NCBI GenBank assembly: GCA_030844895.1
Contig: CM061226.1
Coordinates: 103,626,687-103,690,686 of the forward strand
Length of the DNA stretch: 64,000 nt
DNA from: Ambrosia x helenae
Taxonomy: Eukaryota > Streptophyta > Magnoliopsida > Asterales > Asteraceae
Direction of reading: 5' to 3'
The notes below the pieces were generated by a model, which was given only the letters and a program-made list of their open reading frames with translations, was not told the DNA's origin and did no database searches. Positions 46,053-58,700 of the stretch are shown here, piece after piece. Position 1 is the first letter of the stretch; each line of letters starts with the position of its first letter. The translations under genes and the position numbers were made by a program.

Positions 46053-48729
46053 TGTCACACCCTCAAATTCCACGTGCGGGGTTTTACCGCGAGGCGCGTG
46101 ACACACCAGGATCTCAGTCAACGATCACAATAAACATACAACAAACATGCATTCAAGATTATATTTAAAACCAAAATATAATGCTTTGAGCTGTAAACCA
46201 GCAGCGGAAGCATTCTTGTTTACAACCAAAAGACATATCATTGTTTACAAAGACATTGTTTAATATGTTTCAAAATAATAGACGCCGTGCATGACTCTGT
46301 GCGCCTAGTCCGATAACCGCTACCTCAGCGACCTGAGAAAACATGCCAAAAATGTCAACATATAATGCTGGTGAGTTCACAGGTTTTCTTTTATAAAGCG
46401 TTTTTTGTAAGTTGTAAAGATCATATCTGTTACTACCAGGTTATAAGAACGTTAGCTAGACGTTAAGTGTTTGTTTACTACTGCGGTTGGGAATCCATTA
46501 CTATACGTTTATAAGTTGTTAAGACTTGCCCAGCAGTTTTGACTATAACCGATGCCTCGGCGAGCCAGTAATAAGAGACAATATGCACCCGCCCGGCCCA
46601 GCCGTCGAGTGGGGTTTGTGAGGCCCAATAGATCTATCCACATTTCCCCCGTTGTGCATCCCCGCACATTCATGGTTTCCCCCCTGGGACTTTCCGTAAA
46701 AGCCGCATAGTATATGTAAAGTAACCATAGTATAACATGACCTTTAGTAAGTAAGTAAGTAGCATGTTTCTCCCCCGTAAGTAAAACGGTAAAAGTGGGG
46801 CTGTGAAACTCACCTTGGTTTGCGTTACTTGCAAGTAGTTAAGTAATTATGTTATGGTAGCCCCAGATAGCGGCGACCTACCATAAGATGCGTATAAGTA
46901 TTGGACTAATAACCCGCAGGCTAACTAGTCCCCGAATGTCCAGACCGTGACCATAAACGTTTGAAAACACCTTTAACTGTTAAACCGACCGTGCCAGACG
47001 AGACCCGACATCCCATTGGTGACCCGACATCCCACGTGTTGGATAAATGCAAGACATCATGCAACATATGCAATTAAACACTTAGCACGCGCAACAATTC
47101 ACCTAGTCTAGCATAATGTCCAATTAACGCATAAACAGGTCCGAACACGTCTTACTAAGTCATTGGGTGTATCCCGGGGTTCCTAACATGTTCCTAGGTG
47201 TCAAATCGTGTTCCGGGATGTCAAAACGCGTTCACGACAGCAGTACATGCGATTAGGAAGGTTACACGCGAGTAGGCATTAGCCTATAGGCGATTAGGGG
47301 CCTAATCGCATGAAGTATAGGCGATTAGGGTCCTAATCGCCCCAATGGTCTGCATAATCGCGTGGCATCAGGCGATTAGGATGCCTAATCGCCTGTTGCT
47401 GCTGTGTAACGAGTTTTCGCGCGTTAAACCTCCAAATCAGATCCGAAACATGCAACAACACCCAATATCAAACCTAAATCATTTACCAACCCATTTCAAG
47501 CAAAAACCCCCAACATATCACTGATCTAGCATGTTCTATGCAATTATTTCCTAAAATGGCAAAGTACTAGGTTTCTTCTACCAACCTTATCTTTCCTTAA
47601 ATGGAAATAATCAGATTTCAAACTCTACAACATGTAACTCATAAAATCTCTGATCTAACATCTTCCTAGTGTGAATCCTAACAACATTGCATCAACAATC
47701 ACACCATAATCATCCTAAATCCTCAAGAACATACAAATGGGTCAAAATATGCATTTTCTTCAAAACACCATAATAATGGCTAAGATTCTAAGACAACCCT
47801 CCTAATAACCTCTACATAGCAGAAGTACAATCATATCTTGAAAACATTTATGTTAAAATCACCAAGAAGACCAACATATGCAAGTAAACTTCACATATAA
47901 CAAGCATTAAGATGTAGACTTAGTTTAGGACTCTTTTGAAAGGTTTTTAAAGACACATTTTGGTAAAACAAGGTCTGGAACTTTGGGGAACTCGAAATAA
48001 CAACTTTACAAAGGTTAGGGATGAAGAACACACCTTGGATTTTGCTAAAGAAAGGTGTATAAGCTTGAGGATGGTGATTTTTGTAGCAAAAAGAGTTCCA
48101 GAGGTGTTTCAAGGTGTGTGGGTGGTTTGGGAGCAGCTAGGGTTGTTCTAGAGGTGTTTGGGGAGTTAAGGGTTCTATTTATAGGTGTTTTGACCCGGAC
48201 CCTGCAGTATAGGCGAGTAGCAGAACCTTATATGCGATTGGGGGCCTAATCGCGTGTAACATCAGGCGATTAGGTCCCAATCGCCTATAACTTCTCCTAC
48301 TCGCATGATGATATAGGCGATTAGGGGTTCTCCCAGCTCCTAATCGCCCCAGTGATGCTGGAACGGGTTTTTGGCGTGTTAAACACTATTTTAACATATT
48401 TAAACACGTATTCACATACCGATAAGTCACATAATGATTTCAAACATATAATGCATGATAACTAACACGTTTACATCCGTTCACCAATTCCCGGGACTCG
48501 AGACTCGTGTGTGCATTAAACCCGGCGATTCCACGAATCGCCGATTCTTGTACCCATAGTTATGGACCGACTCCCGATGACCTCGCGGATCATCATAACG
48601 ACTCCCGATGATTCCTAGAATCATCATACCGACTCGACTGACCTCGTTAAGGACGTAATATGCATGACTCGCTAAGGTAGACTTACTAGTTTAGTCAACG
48701 TTACTAACCTGAGTTTGCCGGGTGTCACA
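46053..48729 (-). repeat. chromovirus 3' LTR (left in this window)
   Basis: TGTCACACCCTCAAATTCC to GCCGGGTGTCACA. Contains two clusters of a GGCGATTAGG...CCTAATCGCC palindrome (47288-47394 and 48230-48350) and a minus-strand TATA-like box at 48175-48184. Frames inside (for example 47891-48112) recur in the other LTR and are not genes. Confidence 0.95.
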
Positions 48730-48731
48730 TC

Positions 48732-48744
48732 ATCCCCCTGTTGA
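48732..48744 (-). promoter_or_regulatory. polypurine tract
   Basis: On the minus strand the sequence reads CAACAGGGGGATGA immediately before the 3' LTR start TGTGACACC. A second copy of the same block (CATCATCCCCCTGTTGAAAG on +) is present about 95 bp further in, at about 48822-48841. Confidence 0.8.
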
Positions 48745-48856
48745 AAGAATTTTCGTCCCGAAAATTGCCCAAGGCCAAAAAGGAAGAGACGAAAGAGAAG
48801 AAAAATTTTCCGGTTGCCACATCATCCCCCTGTTGAAAGGAATCTCGACCCGAGAT

Positions 48857-51800
48857 TCATTCAGCTTCAGCAGAGACATGTCTTGATTCGAACGCGCGCT
48901 TAGGAAATAAATGAGGATACTTAGCCTTCATTTGATCTTCCCGTTCCCACGTGAACTCCGGTCCACGATTAGAGTTCCAACGGACTTTAACAATGCGGAT
49001 TTTACTCCGGCGAAGGCTACGGATTTTATAGTCAAGAATTTCAACCGGTTCCTCCACGATACGCAGACGATCATCCACCTTGATCTCTTCGAGAGGAACA
49101 ACCAAAGATTCATCCGCCAAGCACTTCTTCAGATTAGAAACATGGAAGACATTATGAACATTACTGAGCTCAGCCGGCAGATCAAGCCTGTATGCTACCG
49201 GTCCAATCCGTTCCAGGATTGCGAACGGTCCCACATACCGAGGATTCAATTTGCCCCGTTTCCCAAAACGTATAACGCCCTTCCACGGAGATACCTTCAA
49301 TAAAACTCTGTCGCCAACCTCAAACTCCAAAGGCTTGCGACGACGATCGGCATAGCTCTTTTGACGATCCCGAGCTGCTGCCATGCGGTTACGGATTTGT
49401 ACGATCTTTTCGGAAGTCTCGTACACAAGTTCCGGGCCGGTGAGTTGACTCTCACCCACCTCGGCCCAACAAAGAGGAGACCGGCATTTCCGCCCGTAAA
49501 GGGCCTCGAACGGAGCTGCCTTGATGCTAGAATGGTAACTGTTGTTGTAGGAGAATTCCACCAACGGTAAATGACTCTCCCACCCCTTGCCAAAGTCGAT
49601 CACACATGCCCGAAGCATGTCTTCTAGCGTTTGGATTGTCCGCTCACTTTGACCGTCAGTTTGCGGATGATACGCTGTGCTCATGTCCAACTGAGTACCC
49701 AGAGCCTTATGCAAAGACTTCCAAAGTTAGAGGCGAATCGAGGATCACGATCAGAAATAATAGAGACAGGCACCCCGTGCCGAGAAACCACTTCCTTGAG
49801 ATATAACCGTGCCAAACGCTCGAGACCATCGGTCTCTTTGATAGCGAGGAAGTGCGCAGACTTTGTCAACCTATCGACAATTACCCAGATCATGTCGCAA
49901 CCACTGGGCGATTTCGGGAGTTTGGTCACAAAGTCCATCGTAATCCGCTCCCACTTCCACTCGGGGATTTCAGGCTGTTGCAGAAGGCCGGATGGCTTTT
50001 GATACTCAACTTTGACCTTGGCACAGGTCAAGCACTTGCTCACGTACGAAGCCACGTCCGCCTTCATGTTCGGCCACCAATAAAGTATCTTCAAGTCTTG
50101 ATACATCTTATCGGAGCCAGGGTGAATAGAGTACCGGGACTTGTGAGCTTCATCAAGAACGAGCTCCCGCAAGCCCCCAAATAAAGGAACCCAAATACGT
50201 TCAGCGAAATAGTGTAACCCATCGGATCTGAGTTCAAGGTGACTATCAGCACCATGCATGGTTTCAGCTTTAAGGTTTTCCTCCTTCAAAGCTTCTTGCT
50301 GCGCTGAACGGATTCGATCAGGTAAGCCGGAATGGATAGTGAGCTGAAGAGCCCGAACACGACGAGGTTTAGCCGTTTCCTTCCTGCTCAAGGCGTCTGC
50401 GACCACATTCGCCTTGCCAGGATGGTATTTGATAGCGCACTCGTAGTCATTAAGAAGCTCGACCCAACGACGCTGTCTTATATTCAACACCTTCTGATCA
50501 AAGATATGCTGGAGGCTCTTGTGATCGGTGTAAATAGTGCATTTGGTACCGTACAAGTAATGCCTCCAAATCTTTAAAGCAAAGACCACCGCACCCAATT
50601 CCAGATCATGGGTGGGGTAGTTCTTCTCATGAACTTTAAGTTGACGAGAAGCGTAGGCGATGACCTTCTCGCGCTGCATCAGTACACAACCAAGACCCCG
50701 GATAGAAGCGTCACAATAAACCACAAAATCGTCCGTGCCCTCAAGCAAGGACAAGATAGGAGCAGAACAGAGCTTAGCCTTTAATAACTGGAAGGCTGAC
50801 TCCTGCGAATCACCCCAGTCGAACTTCCTGTCCTTCTGGGTAAGCGAGGTGAGGGGTTGAGCGATCTTCGAAAATCCCTCAATAAAACGACGGTAATAAC
50901 CTGCAAGGCCTAGGAATTGCCGCACCTCAGATGGCGTCTTTGGCGCTTCCCAGTTTTTAATGGCTTCAATCTTCGCTGGGTCAACGTGAATTCCTTTCTC
51001 ATTAACCACATGACCAAGGAATTGAACTTCACGCAACCAGAAGCTACACTTAGAAAACTTGGCGTACAACTGTTCCCGCCTCAGAAGTTCCAAAACAAGA
51101 CGTAGGTGTTCCTGGTGGTCCACCTCGTTCTTGGAATAGACTAGAATATCATCAATGAAGACAATCACGAACTTATCAAGATAAGGCTTACAAACACGGT
51201 TCATCAGATCCATAAAGATGGCAGGTGCGTTGGTGAGACCAAAAGGCATGACCAGGAATTCAAAGTGGCCATAGCGAGTTCGAAAGGCGGTCTTCGGAAT
51301 GTCAGCTTCTTGAACCCTCAACTGATGGTACCCCGACCTCAAATCAATCTTCGAATAGAAACTGGAACCCTGAAGCTGGTCAAATAAGTCATCGATGCGG
51401 GGAAGAGGATAGCGATTCTTGATGGTAACCTTATTCAACTCCCGGTAGTCGATACACATCCGCAGACTTCCGTCCTTCTTCTTGACAAACAAAATAGGGG
51501 CTCCCCACGGGGACGAACTGGGTCGAATGAAACCCTTCTCTAACAGCTCCTGCAACTGGTTCGATAACTCCTGCATCTCGGGAGGTGCGAGACGATAAGG
51601 GGCACGAGCAATAGGGGCCGCACCCGGAGCAAGTTCAATACCAAATTCGACCTGGCGATAAGGAGGAAGACCAGGTAAGTCCTCAGGAAATACGTCGGGA
51701 AAGTCGCGGACAACAGGAATATCTTCAATCTTCTTCTCCTCTTCCGATGAAACCGAAACAAGTGCCAGAATGGCAGAATACCCCTTCCGAAGATACTTAT

Positions 51801-53544
51801 AGGCTTTCATACACGAAATGATACTCAACGGGACCCCGCTCTTCTCACCGTGCACCAACAGAATTTCTCCATCAGGGAGAGGAAGTCGAATGACTTTATC
51901 AAAACAAACGATCTCGGCATGATACAGGGATAACCAATCCATACCCACGACAACATCGAAACTACCCAAGGACACCGGCATAAGATCAATAGGGAAGGAA
52001 TAACCCGACAACTCAAGGTGACACTCCCTAAGGACGTGCGTCGCCTCAACTTTCTTACCATCAGCCAATTCTATCAAGTACTTATCCTCTAAAGGTGTAG
52101 GTACCCTATCAAGCAATTGACTAAACCCAAGAGATATAAAACTCTTATCGGCGCCAGAATCGAATAAAACCGTAGCATAGCGATTATCGAGGAGAAACGT
52201 ACCAGTAACAGTGTCGGGGTCTTGTCGAGCACCGCTCGAACCGATCACGAAGGCGCGAGCATTCCTGCCTCCGCCCCATTGTTTCCATTGCCCGACCCAT
52301 TCTTCCCGGCTTCGCCCTGCTTCAACTTGGGGCATTCCCGCTTGTAGTGACCAAGTTCACCACAATTGTAGCACCCCTGTTTACCCTGATTTCCCTGGGA
52401 AGCAGCAACAGGAGGGGCCGGAGTAGATGTAGCAGGAGGGTTCCGGTTACCCTGAAGATTAACCCTGCAGTCATGGGCCACATGTCCGGCCTTGTTGCAC
52501 CGGCGACAATGGTTCTTGTCGCAACGACCAGTATGATGAAACCAGCATCGTTCACACTTTGGCAACCTTCCCTGATAACCCCCTATCTTCTGTTCAGACG
52601 ACGGTCCCCCAGTATCAGACTTCTTCACCTGCTGAGGCTGAGCCGAGCTCGAGCCTTTCCCCACAGTTTCCCACTTCCGCTTGTTACTATCAGGAGCCTT
52701 TACAGCAGCGCCTCGAGGAGGCAAGACCCCTTCAGCCACCTTCATGTTGGTCAGCCTGTGGGCCGACCGAACCACCTCAGAATAAACAGTGAGGTTACCC
52801 GCAGCAACTAACCCCGCAATCTCCGGTACCAACCCAGCGACATAATGCTCGATCCTTCGGTATTCGGGTGCGTGCAGATCGGGGCACAACACCGCCAATT
52901 CATTGTGCCGAGCAGTATAAGTTTCAATCTCAGAACCCGCCATCTTATGATTCCAGACTTCATGCTCAAGCTTCTGGATTTCATCCCTCGGGCAGTACTC
53001 ATTCTTCAGCAACTGAATGAATTCTGTCCAGGGCATAGCGTGGGCTTCCCCAATGCCCATAGTCTGGGTGGTGGAGTTCCACCAAGTCAAGGCTTGACCC
53101 TCCAGGGTCGCAGAAGCATACTTCACCCGGTCGCCTTTCGGGCAGCTGCACATCGAGAAAACAGATTCGATTTTCTCCAACCATCGGAGCAGTCCCACTG
53201 CCCCTTCAGTGCCGCTAAAGTTGTGGGGCTTACAGTCCATAAACTTTTTATAGGAACACTGGGATGGAGGAGGATTGACAGCACCACCTGGAACAGACAC
53301 ACAGGTGAGTATCAAGAAAAGGTAAAGTACCCCAGAACGAGGTAGAATAGATGAGGATCGACGTACCACCCATAGCATTATGAGCGGCCTGGAATGCAGC
53401 CAGAGCGATATTCACATGCTGCTGCATCAAGTTATCCAATTCAGCTTGGGTCATATTTATGTTCCCGCGGCCACCGCCGCCACCACGGCCGCCAGCACGA
53501 CCGCCAGCACGGCCGCCTCTGCGACCTCCACGAGCTCCTGACAT
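48857..53544 (-). pseudogene. chromovirus gag-pol polyprotein, two frameshifts
   Basis: The start at 53544 opens an Arg/Gly-rich leader. A GT-AG gap of 79 bp (53288-53366) may be an intron, since both sides join in frame as AMGG-GAV. Gag follows, with RWLEKIESVF and two zinc knuckles (CYNCGELGHYKREC; also CRRCNKAGHVAHDC). Near 52274 a G run is one base short, so gag stops at 52245 while pol continues in another frame. Pol has protease DSGA, reverse transcriptase with FIDDILVYS, RNase H TDHKSLQHIF, integrase H/C zinc site (CLTCAKVK) and DDE core, and the chromodomain-like tail. A second single-base loss near 49724 (in FASNF/WKSLH) separates the last 285 codons. Both breaks sit in short homopolymers. 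The layout is the standard single gag-pol frame of chromoviruses. Confidence 0.9.
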
Positions 53545-54149
53545 CTTCTGTCACAAAATGAAACAAAAGATTTAGGCTCGCCCGTGGTATAACCCTTTAG
53601 GAATTTCAAGAAACTAGATAGAGCCCAGCTCGGGTCCATCCGTTCAAGCCCAAAGTCCGCCAGGGATCCCATGCGTCACAGTTTATGATCTCGTGTGCAC
53701 CCGACATGATAAACTGTTCCACATGGTCCTCCAGGCGCGCTTTAAGTTTGAAGTTCAAGTCACCGGACACTAGCGCCCAATCATGGTATTATCATAGGTA
53801 TAAGTACAAGATAGTATGCATAAGAACGGGCGTGTTCATTAGGGCATAGGAGGGAGATGTCCAAATCTCTGGACAGATCTCAAGAGTACGCCGAAGCTAC
53901 CCCAATGTACACCGCCGTCAAGAAAGTTCAATGGTATATCGTTCGCCATCGGATCACAGTAAGGATGAGTCAAGAAATAGAATGATAAAGAGTAAATAGA
54001 TGATGTAGCGTAGTAGACGATGACACCGACACCCCGACAAGTCATATTGTTACCCACTTGCTAAGACTCGACTAATTGTGACCGTCTAGTGTGTGCGACT
54101 CAGTTATAGACTAGACTCTACATGCAGTCTCAGTTCACTATAACCGTTG
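53545..54149 (-). other. chromovirus untranslated leader
   Basis: Lies between the primer-binding site and the gag start. No ORF or structure could be assigned with confidence; the 72-codon frame at 53839-54057 is unsupported. Confidence 0.6.
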
Positions 54150-54161
54150 GCTCTGATACCA
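54150..54161 (-). promoter_or_regulatory. primer-binding site for initiator tRNA-Met
   Basis: On the minus strand TGGTATCAGAGC lies three bases inside the 5' LTR. It is complementary to the 3' end of plant initiator methionine tRNA, the usual primer of Ty3/gypsy elements. Confidence 0.92.
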
Positions 54162-54164
54162 ATC

Positions 54165-56840
54165 TGTCACACCCTCAAATTCCACGTGCGGGGTTTTACC
54201 GCGAGGCGCGTGACACACCAGGATCTCAGTCAACGATCACAATAAACATACAACAAACATGCATTCAAGATTATATTTAAAACCAAAATATAATGCTTTG
54301 AGCTGTAAACCAGCAGCGGAAGCATTCTTGTTTACAACCAAAAGACATATCATTGTTTACAAAGACATTGTTTAATATGTTTCAAAATAATAGACGCGTG
54401 CATGACTCTGTGCGCCTAGTCCGATAACCGCTACCTCAGCGACCTGAGAAAACATGCCAAAAATGTCAACATATAATGCTGGTGAGTTCACAGGTTTTCT
54501 TTTATAAAGCGTTTTTTGTAAGTTGTAAAGATCATATCTGTTACTACCAGGTTATAAGAACGTTAGCTAGACGTTAAGTGTTTGTTTACTACTGCGGTTG
54601 GGAATCCATTACTATACGTTTATAAGTTGTTAAGACTTGCCCAGCAGTTTTGACTATAACCGATGCCTCGGCGAGCCAGTAATAAGAGACAATATGCACC
54701 CGCCCGGCCCAGCCGTCGAGTGGGGTTTGTGAGGCCCAATAGATCTATCCACATTTCCCCGTTGTGCATCCCCGCACATTCATGGTTTCCCCCCTGGGAC
54801 TTTCCGTAAAAGCCGCATAGTATATGTAAAGTAACCATAGTATAACATGACCTTTAGTAAGTAAGTAAGTAGCATGTTTCTCCCCCGTAAGTAAAACGGT
54901 AAAAGTGGGGCTGTGAAACTCACCTTGGTTTGCGTTACTTGCAAGTAGTTAAGTAATTATGTTATGGTAGCCCCAGATAGCGGCGACCTACCATAAGATG
55001 CGTATAAGTATTGGACTAATAACCCGCAGGCTAACTAGTCCCCGAATGTCCAGACCGTGACCATAAACGTTTGAAAACACCTTTAACTGTTAAACCGACC
55101 GTGCCAGACGAGACCCGACATCCCATTGGTGACCCGACATCCCACGTGTTGGATAAATGCAAGACATCATGCAACATATGCAATTAAACACTTAGCACGC
55201 GCAACAATTCACCTAGTCTAGCATAATGTCCAATTAACGCATAAACAGGTCCGAACACGTCTTACTAAGTCATTGGGTGTATCCCGGGGTTCCTAACATG
55301 TTCCTAGGTGTCAAATCGTGTTCCGGGATGTCAAAACGCGTTCACGACAGCAGTACATGCGATTAGGAAGGTTACACGCGAGTAGGCATTAGCCTATAGG
55401 CGATTAGGGGCCTAATCGCATGAAGTATAGGCGATTAGGGTCCTAATCGCCCCAATGGTCTGCATAATCGCGTGGCATCAGGCGATTAGGATGCCTAATC
55501 GCCTGTTGCTGCTGTGTAACGAGTTTTCGCGCGTTAAACCCTCCAAATCAGATCCGAAACATGCAACAACACCCAATATCAAACCTAAATCATTTACCAA
55601 CCCATTTCAAGCAAAAACCCCCAACATATCACTGATCTAGCATGTTCTATGCAATTATTTCCTAAAATGGCAAAGTACTAGGTTTCTTCTACCAACCTTA
55701 TCTTTCCTTAAATGGAAATAATCAGATTTCAAACTCTACAACATGTAACTCATAAAATCTCTGATCTAACATCTTCCTAGTGTGAATCCTAACAACATTG
55801 CATCAACAATCACACCATAATCATCCTAAATCCTCAAGAACATACAAATGGGTCAAAATATGCATTTTCTTCAAAACACCATAATAATGGCTAAGATTCT
55901 AAGACAACCCTCCTAATAACCTCTACATAGCAGAAGTACAATCATATCTTGAAAACATTTATGTTAAAATCACCAAGAAGACCAACATATGCAAGTAAAC
56001 TTCACATATAACAAGCATTAAGATGTAGACTTAGTTTAGGACTCTTTTGAAAGGTTTTTAAAGACACATTTTGGTAAAACAAGGTCTGGAACTTTGGGGA
56101 ACTCGAAATAACAACTTTACAAAGGTTAGGGATGAAGAACACACCTTGGATTTTGCTAAAGAAAGGTGTATAAGCTTGAGGATGGTGATTTTTGTAGCAA
56201 AAAGAGTTCCAGAGGTGTTTCAAGGTGTGTGGGTGGTTTGGGAGCAGCTAGGGTTGTTCTAGAGGTGTTTGGGGAGTTAAGGGTTCTATTTATAGGTGTT
56301 TTGACCCGGACCCTGCAGTATAGGCGAGTAGCAGAACCTTATATGCGATTGGGGGCCTAATCGCGTGTAACATCAGGCGATTAGGTCCCAATCGCCTATA
56401 ACTTCTCCTACTCGCATGATGATATAGGCGATTAGGGGTTCTCCCAGCTCCTAATCGCCCCAGTGATGCTGGAACGGGTTTTTGGCGCGTTAAACACTAT
56501 TTTAACATATTTAAACACGTATTCACATACCGATAAGTCACATAATGATTTCAAACATATAATGCATGATAACTAACACGTTTACATCCGTTCACCAATT
56601 CCCGGGACTCGAGACTCGTGTGTGCATTAAACCCGGCGATTCCACGAATCGCCGATTCTTGTACCCATAGTTATGGACCGACTCCCGATGACCTCGCGGA
56701 TCATCATAACGACTCCCGATGATTCCTAGAATCATCATACCGACTCGACTGACCTCGTTAAGGACGTAATATGCATGACTCGCTAAGGTAGACTTACTAG
56801 TTTAGTCAACGTTACTAACCTGAGTTTGCCGGGTGTCACA
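54165..56840 (-). repeat. chromovirus 5' LTR (right in this window)
   Basis: Near-identical to the left LTR. Differences I saw: one C fewer near 54397, one C fewer near 54760, one C more near 55541, and one T/C substitution near 56487. Transcription of the element should start here, from the TATA-like box at 56286-56295 on the minus strand. Confidence 0.95.
56286..56295 (-). promoter_or_regulatory. TATA-like box in the chromovirus 5' LTR
   Basis: CTATAAATAG on the minus strand, followed by a C-rich stretch; the same box sits at 48175-48184 in the other LTR. Confidence 0.55.
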
Positions 56841-58026
56841 TAATTACTTTTAAAATATCAACAGTATCTAATTTGAAAAATATATGATATAGAATTTCAT
56901 TTAGAAGTATATAAATGGGTTGATTTCTTAAAATTCATGATCCATAAATACTATTAAATTTAATCAAATAATGTCTTGTATACTAGGTAAAGTATACGTG
57001 CTAATACAAAGAAATATATTAATTTTACTTATTTTGGTAACAATTGATTGAATATGATTAAAGTCAATAGTAAAACTTTATAGGCTAGATTTAAAAATAA
57101 TAATAAATTATATATCAAGTCACCATTTCATAGAAATTCTAGAAAATTGATTTCTAGTATTTGTATATAATTAAACATGTAGGAAAACATTAGTAAATAT
57201 TTTAGTACCTCTCTGAAGAAAAATGATACCAAAAAAAAACGCGTCTACAGAAAAACAAGCACGTTGGCTCCGGAACTGTCTTGAGCTCTATGAAAGGTTT
57301 CCAAACGTAAAGACGTAGTCGAAGGTTGCTAGTAAGTTGAAGATAAGTAGTAATGGTATTATTTTGGTGTTTTGGGTTCGTTTCGGGTTCCCCAGAAACA
57401 TGAATTCTAACCGGAAATTTGGATCGGACGGTGTCGGGTCAATAGTGACAAGATAGTGAAAAGAAACTAGAATAGAAATTTAGAGAGAGTATTAGACTAA
57501 ATTTTTTTTTGCATATATTTCTTCTCAAAGCAAAGAGTATTTATAGGTCTACAAGTAACAATTACAATGAAAGCTAGAGGCTAAATTATTGGAACATAAC
57601 ACTCACTACCTTAATTGAGTTTGACTCTAAATAAATTAACTTTGACTCTAAATAAAAATAAAAGATTTGACTCTAAGTAAAAGATAAATGATGCAAAGCA
57701 CTAATTAAGCCATCCATGTTCAAAATGAAATCATGAGTTGAGTGGCACATATCAATTACGAATTGTTTTGTATAGTTTTTATAATAATGAAAATGACAAT
57801 TGTAGTAAGCATAATAATAGTAATGATAATGAAATTTAAAATAAATAAGTTGATTTTTTATTAAAAATAAATTTGAGAAATTATGTGATGTTACACCACA
57901 TCAGCAGACATCTACAGGAGAAGAGGTGGACCAAAGGTCTGCAGTCTGCAACAAGAAGACTGTTTGTTTGTTAATGTCTGCAGGCTGCGGAAATAAACTG
58001 AAATTTAAATAAATTGATTTTTTACA

Positions 58027-58700
58027 GCAGTCTGGTGGTAGACGGTGATGGTGGTGGGTCGTGGTGGTGGACTGTGGTGGTGGACTGTGGTGGTGGATAG
58101 TGGTGGTGGTGGACGCTAGTGGTGGACGGTGGTGGACCGTGGTTGGTGGTGGATCGTGGTGGTGGTGGGTGGTGGACCGTGGTGGTGGTGGACGGTGGTG
58201 GTGGTGGGTGGTGGACCGTGGTGGTGGTGGTGGACAGTGGTGGTGGTGGTGATGGTGGACGATGGTGGTTGTGGACCGTGGTGGCCGATGGTGGTGGTGG
58301 ATGGTGGTGGTGGTGGTGGGTGGTGATGGTAGACGGTGGTGGTGGTGGGTGGTGGTAGTGGGTGGTGGTGGTGGTGGACCGTGGTGGTGGACCGTGGTTG
58401 GTGGTGGTGGACCATGGTTGGTGGTGGTGGTGGTGGTGGACCGTGGGGGTGGTGGACCGTGGTGGACCTTGGTGGTGGACGGTGGTGGTGGTGGTGGACC
58501 GTGGTGGTGGTGGTGGACCGTGGTTGGTGGTGGTGGTGGTGGACCGTGATTGGTGGTGGTGGACGGTGGTGGTGGTGGTGGGTGGTGGTGGACCGTGGTG
58601 GTGGTAGGTGGTGGTGGTGGACCGTGGTTGGTGGTGGTGGACCGTTGTGGTGGTGGGTGGTGGTGGTGGTGGATGGTGGTGGTGGTGGTGGTGGTGGGTG
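58027..58700 (+). repeat. GGT-rich minisatellite
   Basis: About 670 bp built from GGTGGT runs interrupted by GGACCGTGG, giving units near 12-18 bp of the type TGGTGGTGGTGGACCG. The + strand is almost free of A and very G-rich, so G-quadruplex formation is plausible. Long frames on both strands (His/Pro/Thr-rich on -, Gly/Trp/Val-rich on +) are products of the repeat, not genes. Confidence 0.95.

Larger units (their letters stand above)
46053..56840 (-). mobile_element. full-length Ty3/gypsy chromovirus (Tekay/Del-like), minus strand
   Basis: Two LTRs of 2677 bp (46053-48729) and 2676 bp (54165-56840) run TG...CA. They flank a primer-binding site, gag, pol and a polypurine tract, all reading on the minus strand. 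The 5-bp duplication TAATT stands at 46048-46052 and 56841-56845. Comparing the LTRs by eye I found one substitution and three single-base indels, so insertion is very recent. A chromodomain-like tail after integrase (PEFTWEREDQMKAKYPHLF) and the LTR length fit the Tekay/Del clade. Two frameshifts in the gag-pol frame would prevent an intact polyprotein from this copy. Confidence 0.93.
44269..57895 (-). mobile_element. solo LTR of an older gypsy-type element, split by later insertions
   Basis: Begins TGTAACACCCCAACC and ends GTGATGTTACA, with perfect 5-bp flanks CCACA at 44264-44268 and 57896-57900. Removing the MITE and the chromovirus leaves one LTR of about 2.1 kb and no internal region, so it is a solo LTR. 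A minus-strand TATA-like CTATAAATAC lies near 57540. It shares layout and some words with the chromovirus LTR, suggesting a related but older family. Confidence 0.8.

Noticed and set aside
47891..48249. Short frames at 47891-48249, repeated at 56002-56360
   Set aside because: They recur only because both lie in the chromovirus LTRs; no known LTR protein fits.
49361..53345. Many plus-strand frames opposite gag-pol
   Set aside because: They are antisense shadows of the conserved polyprotein.
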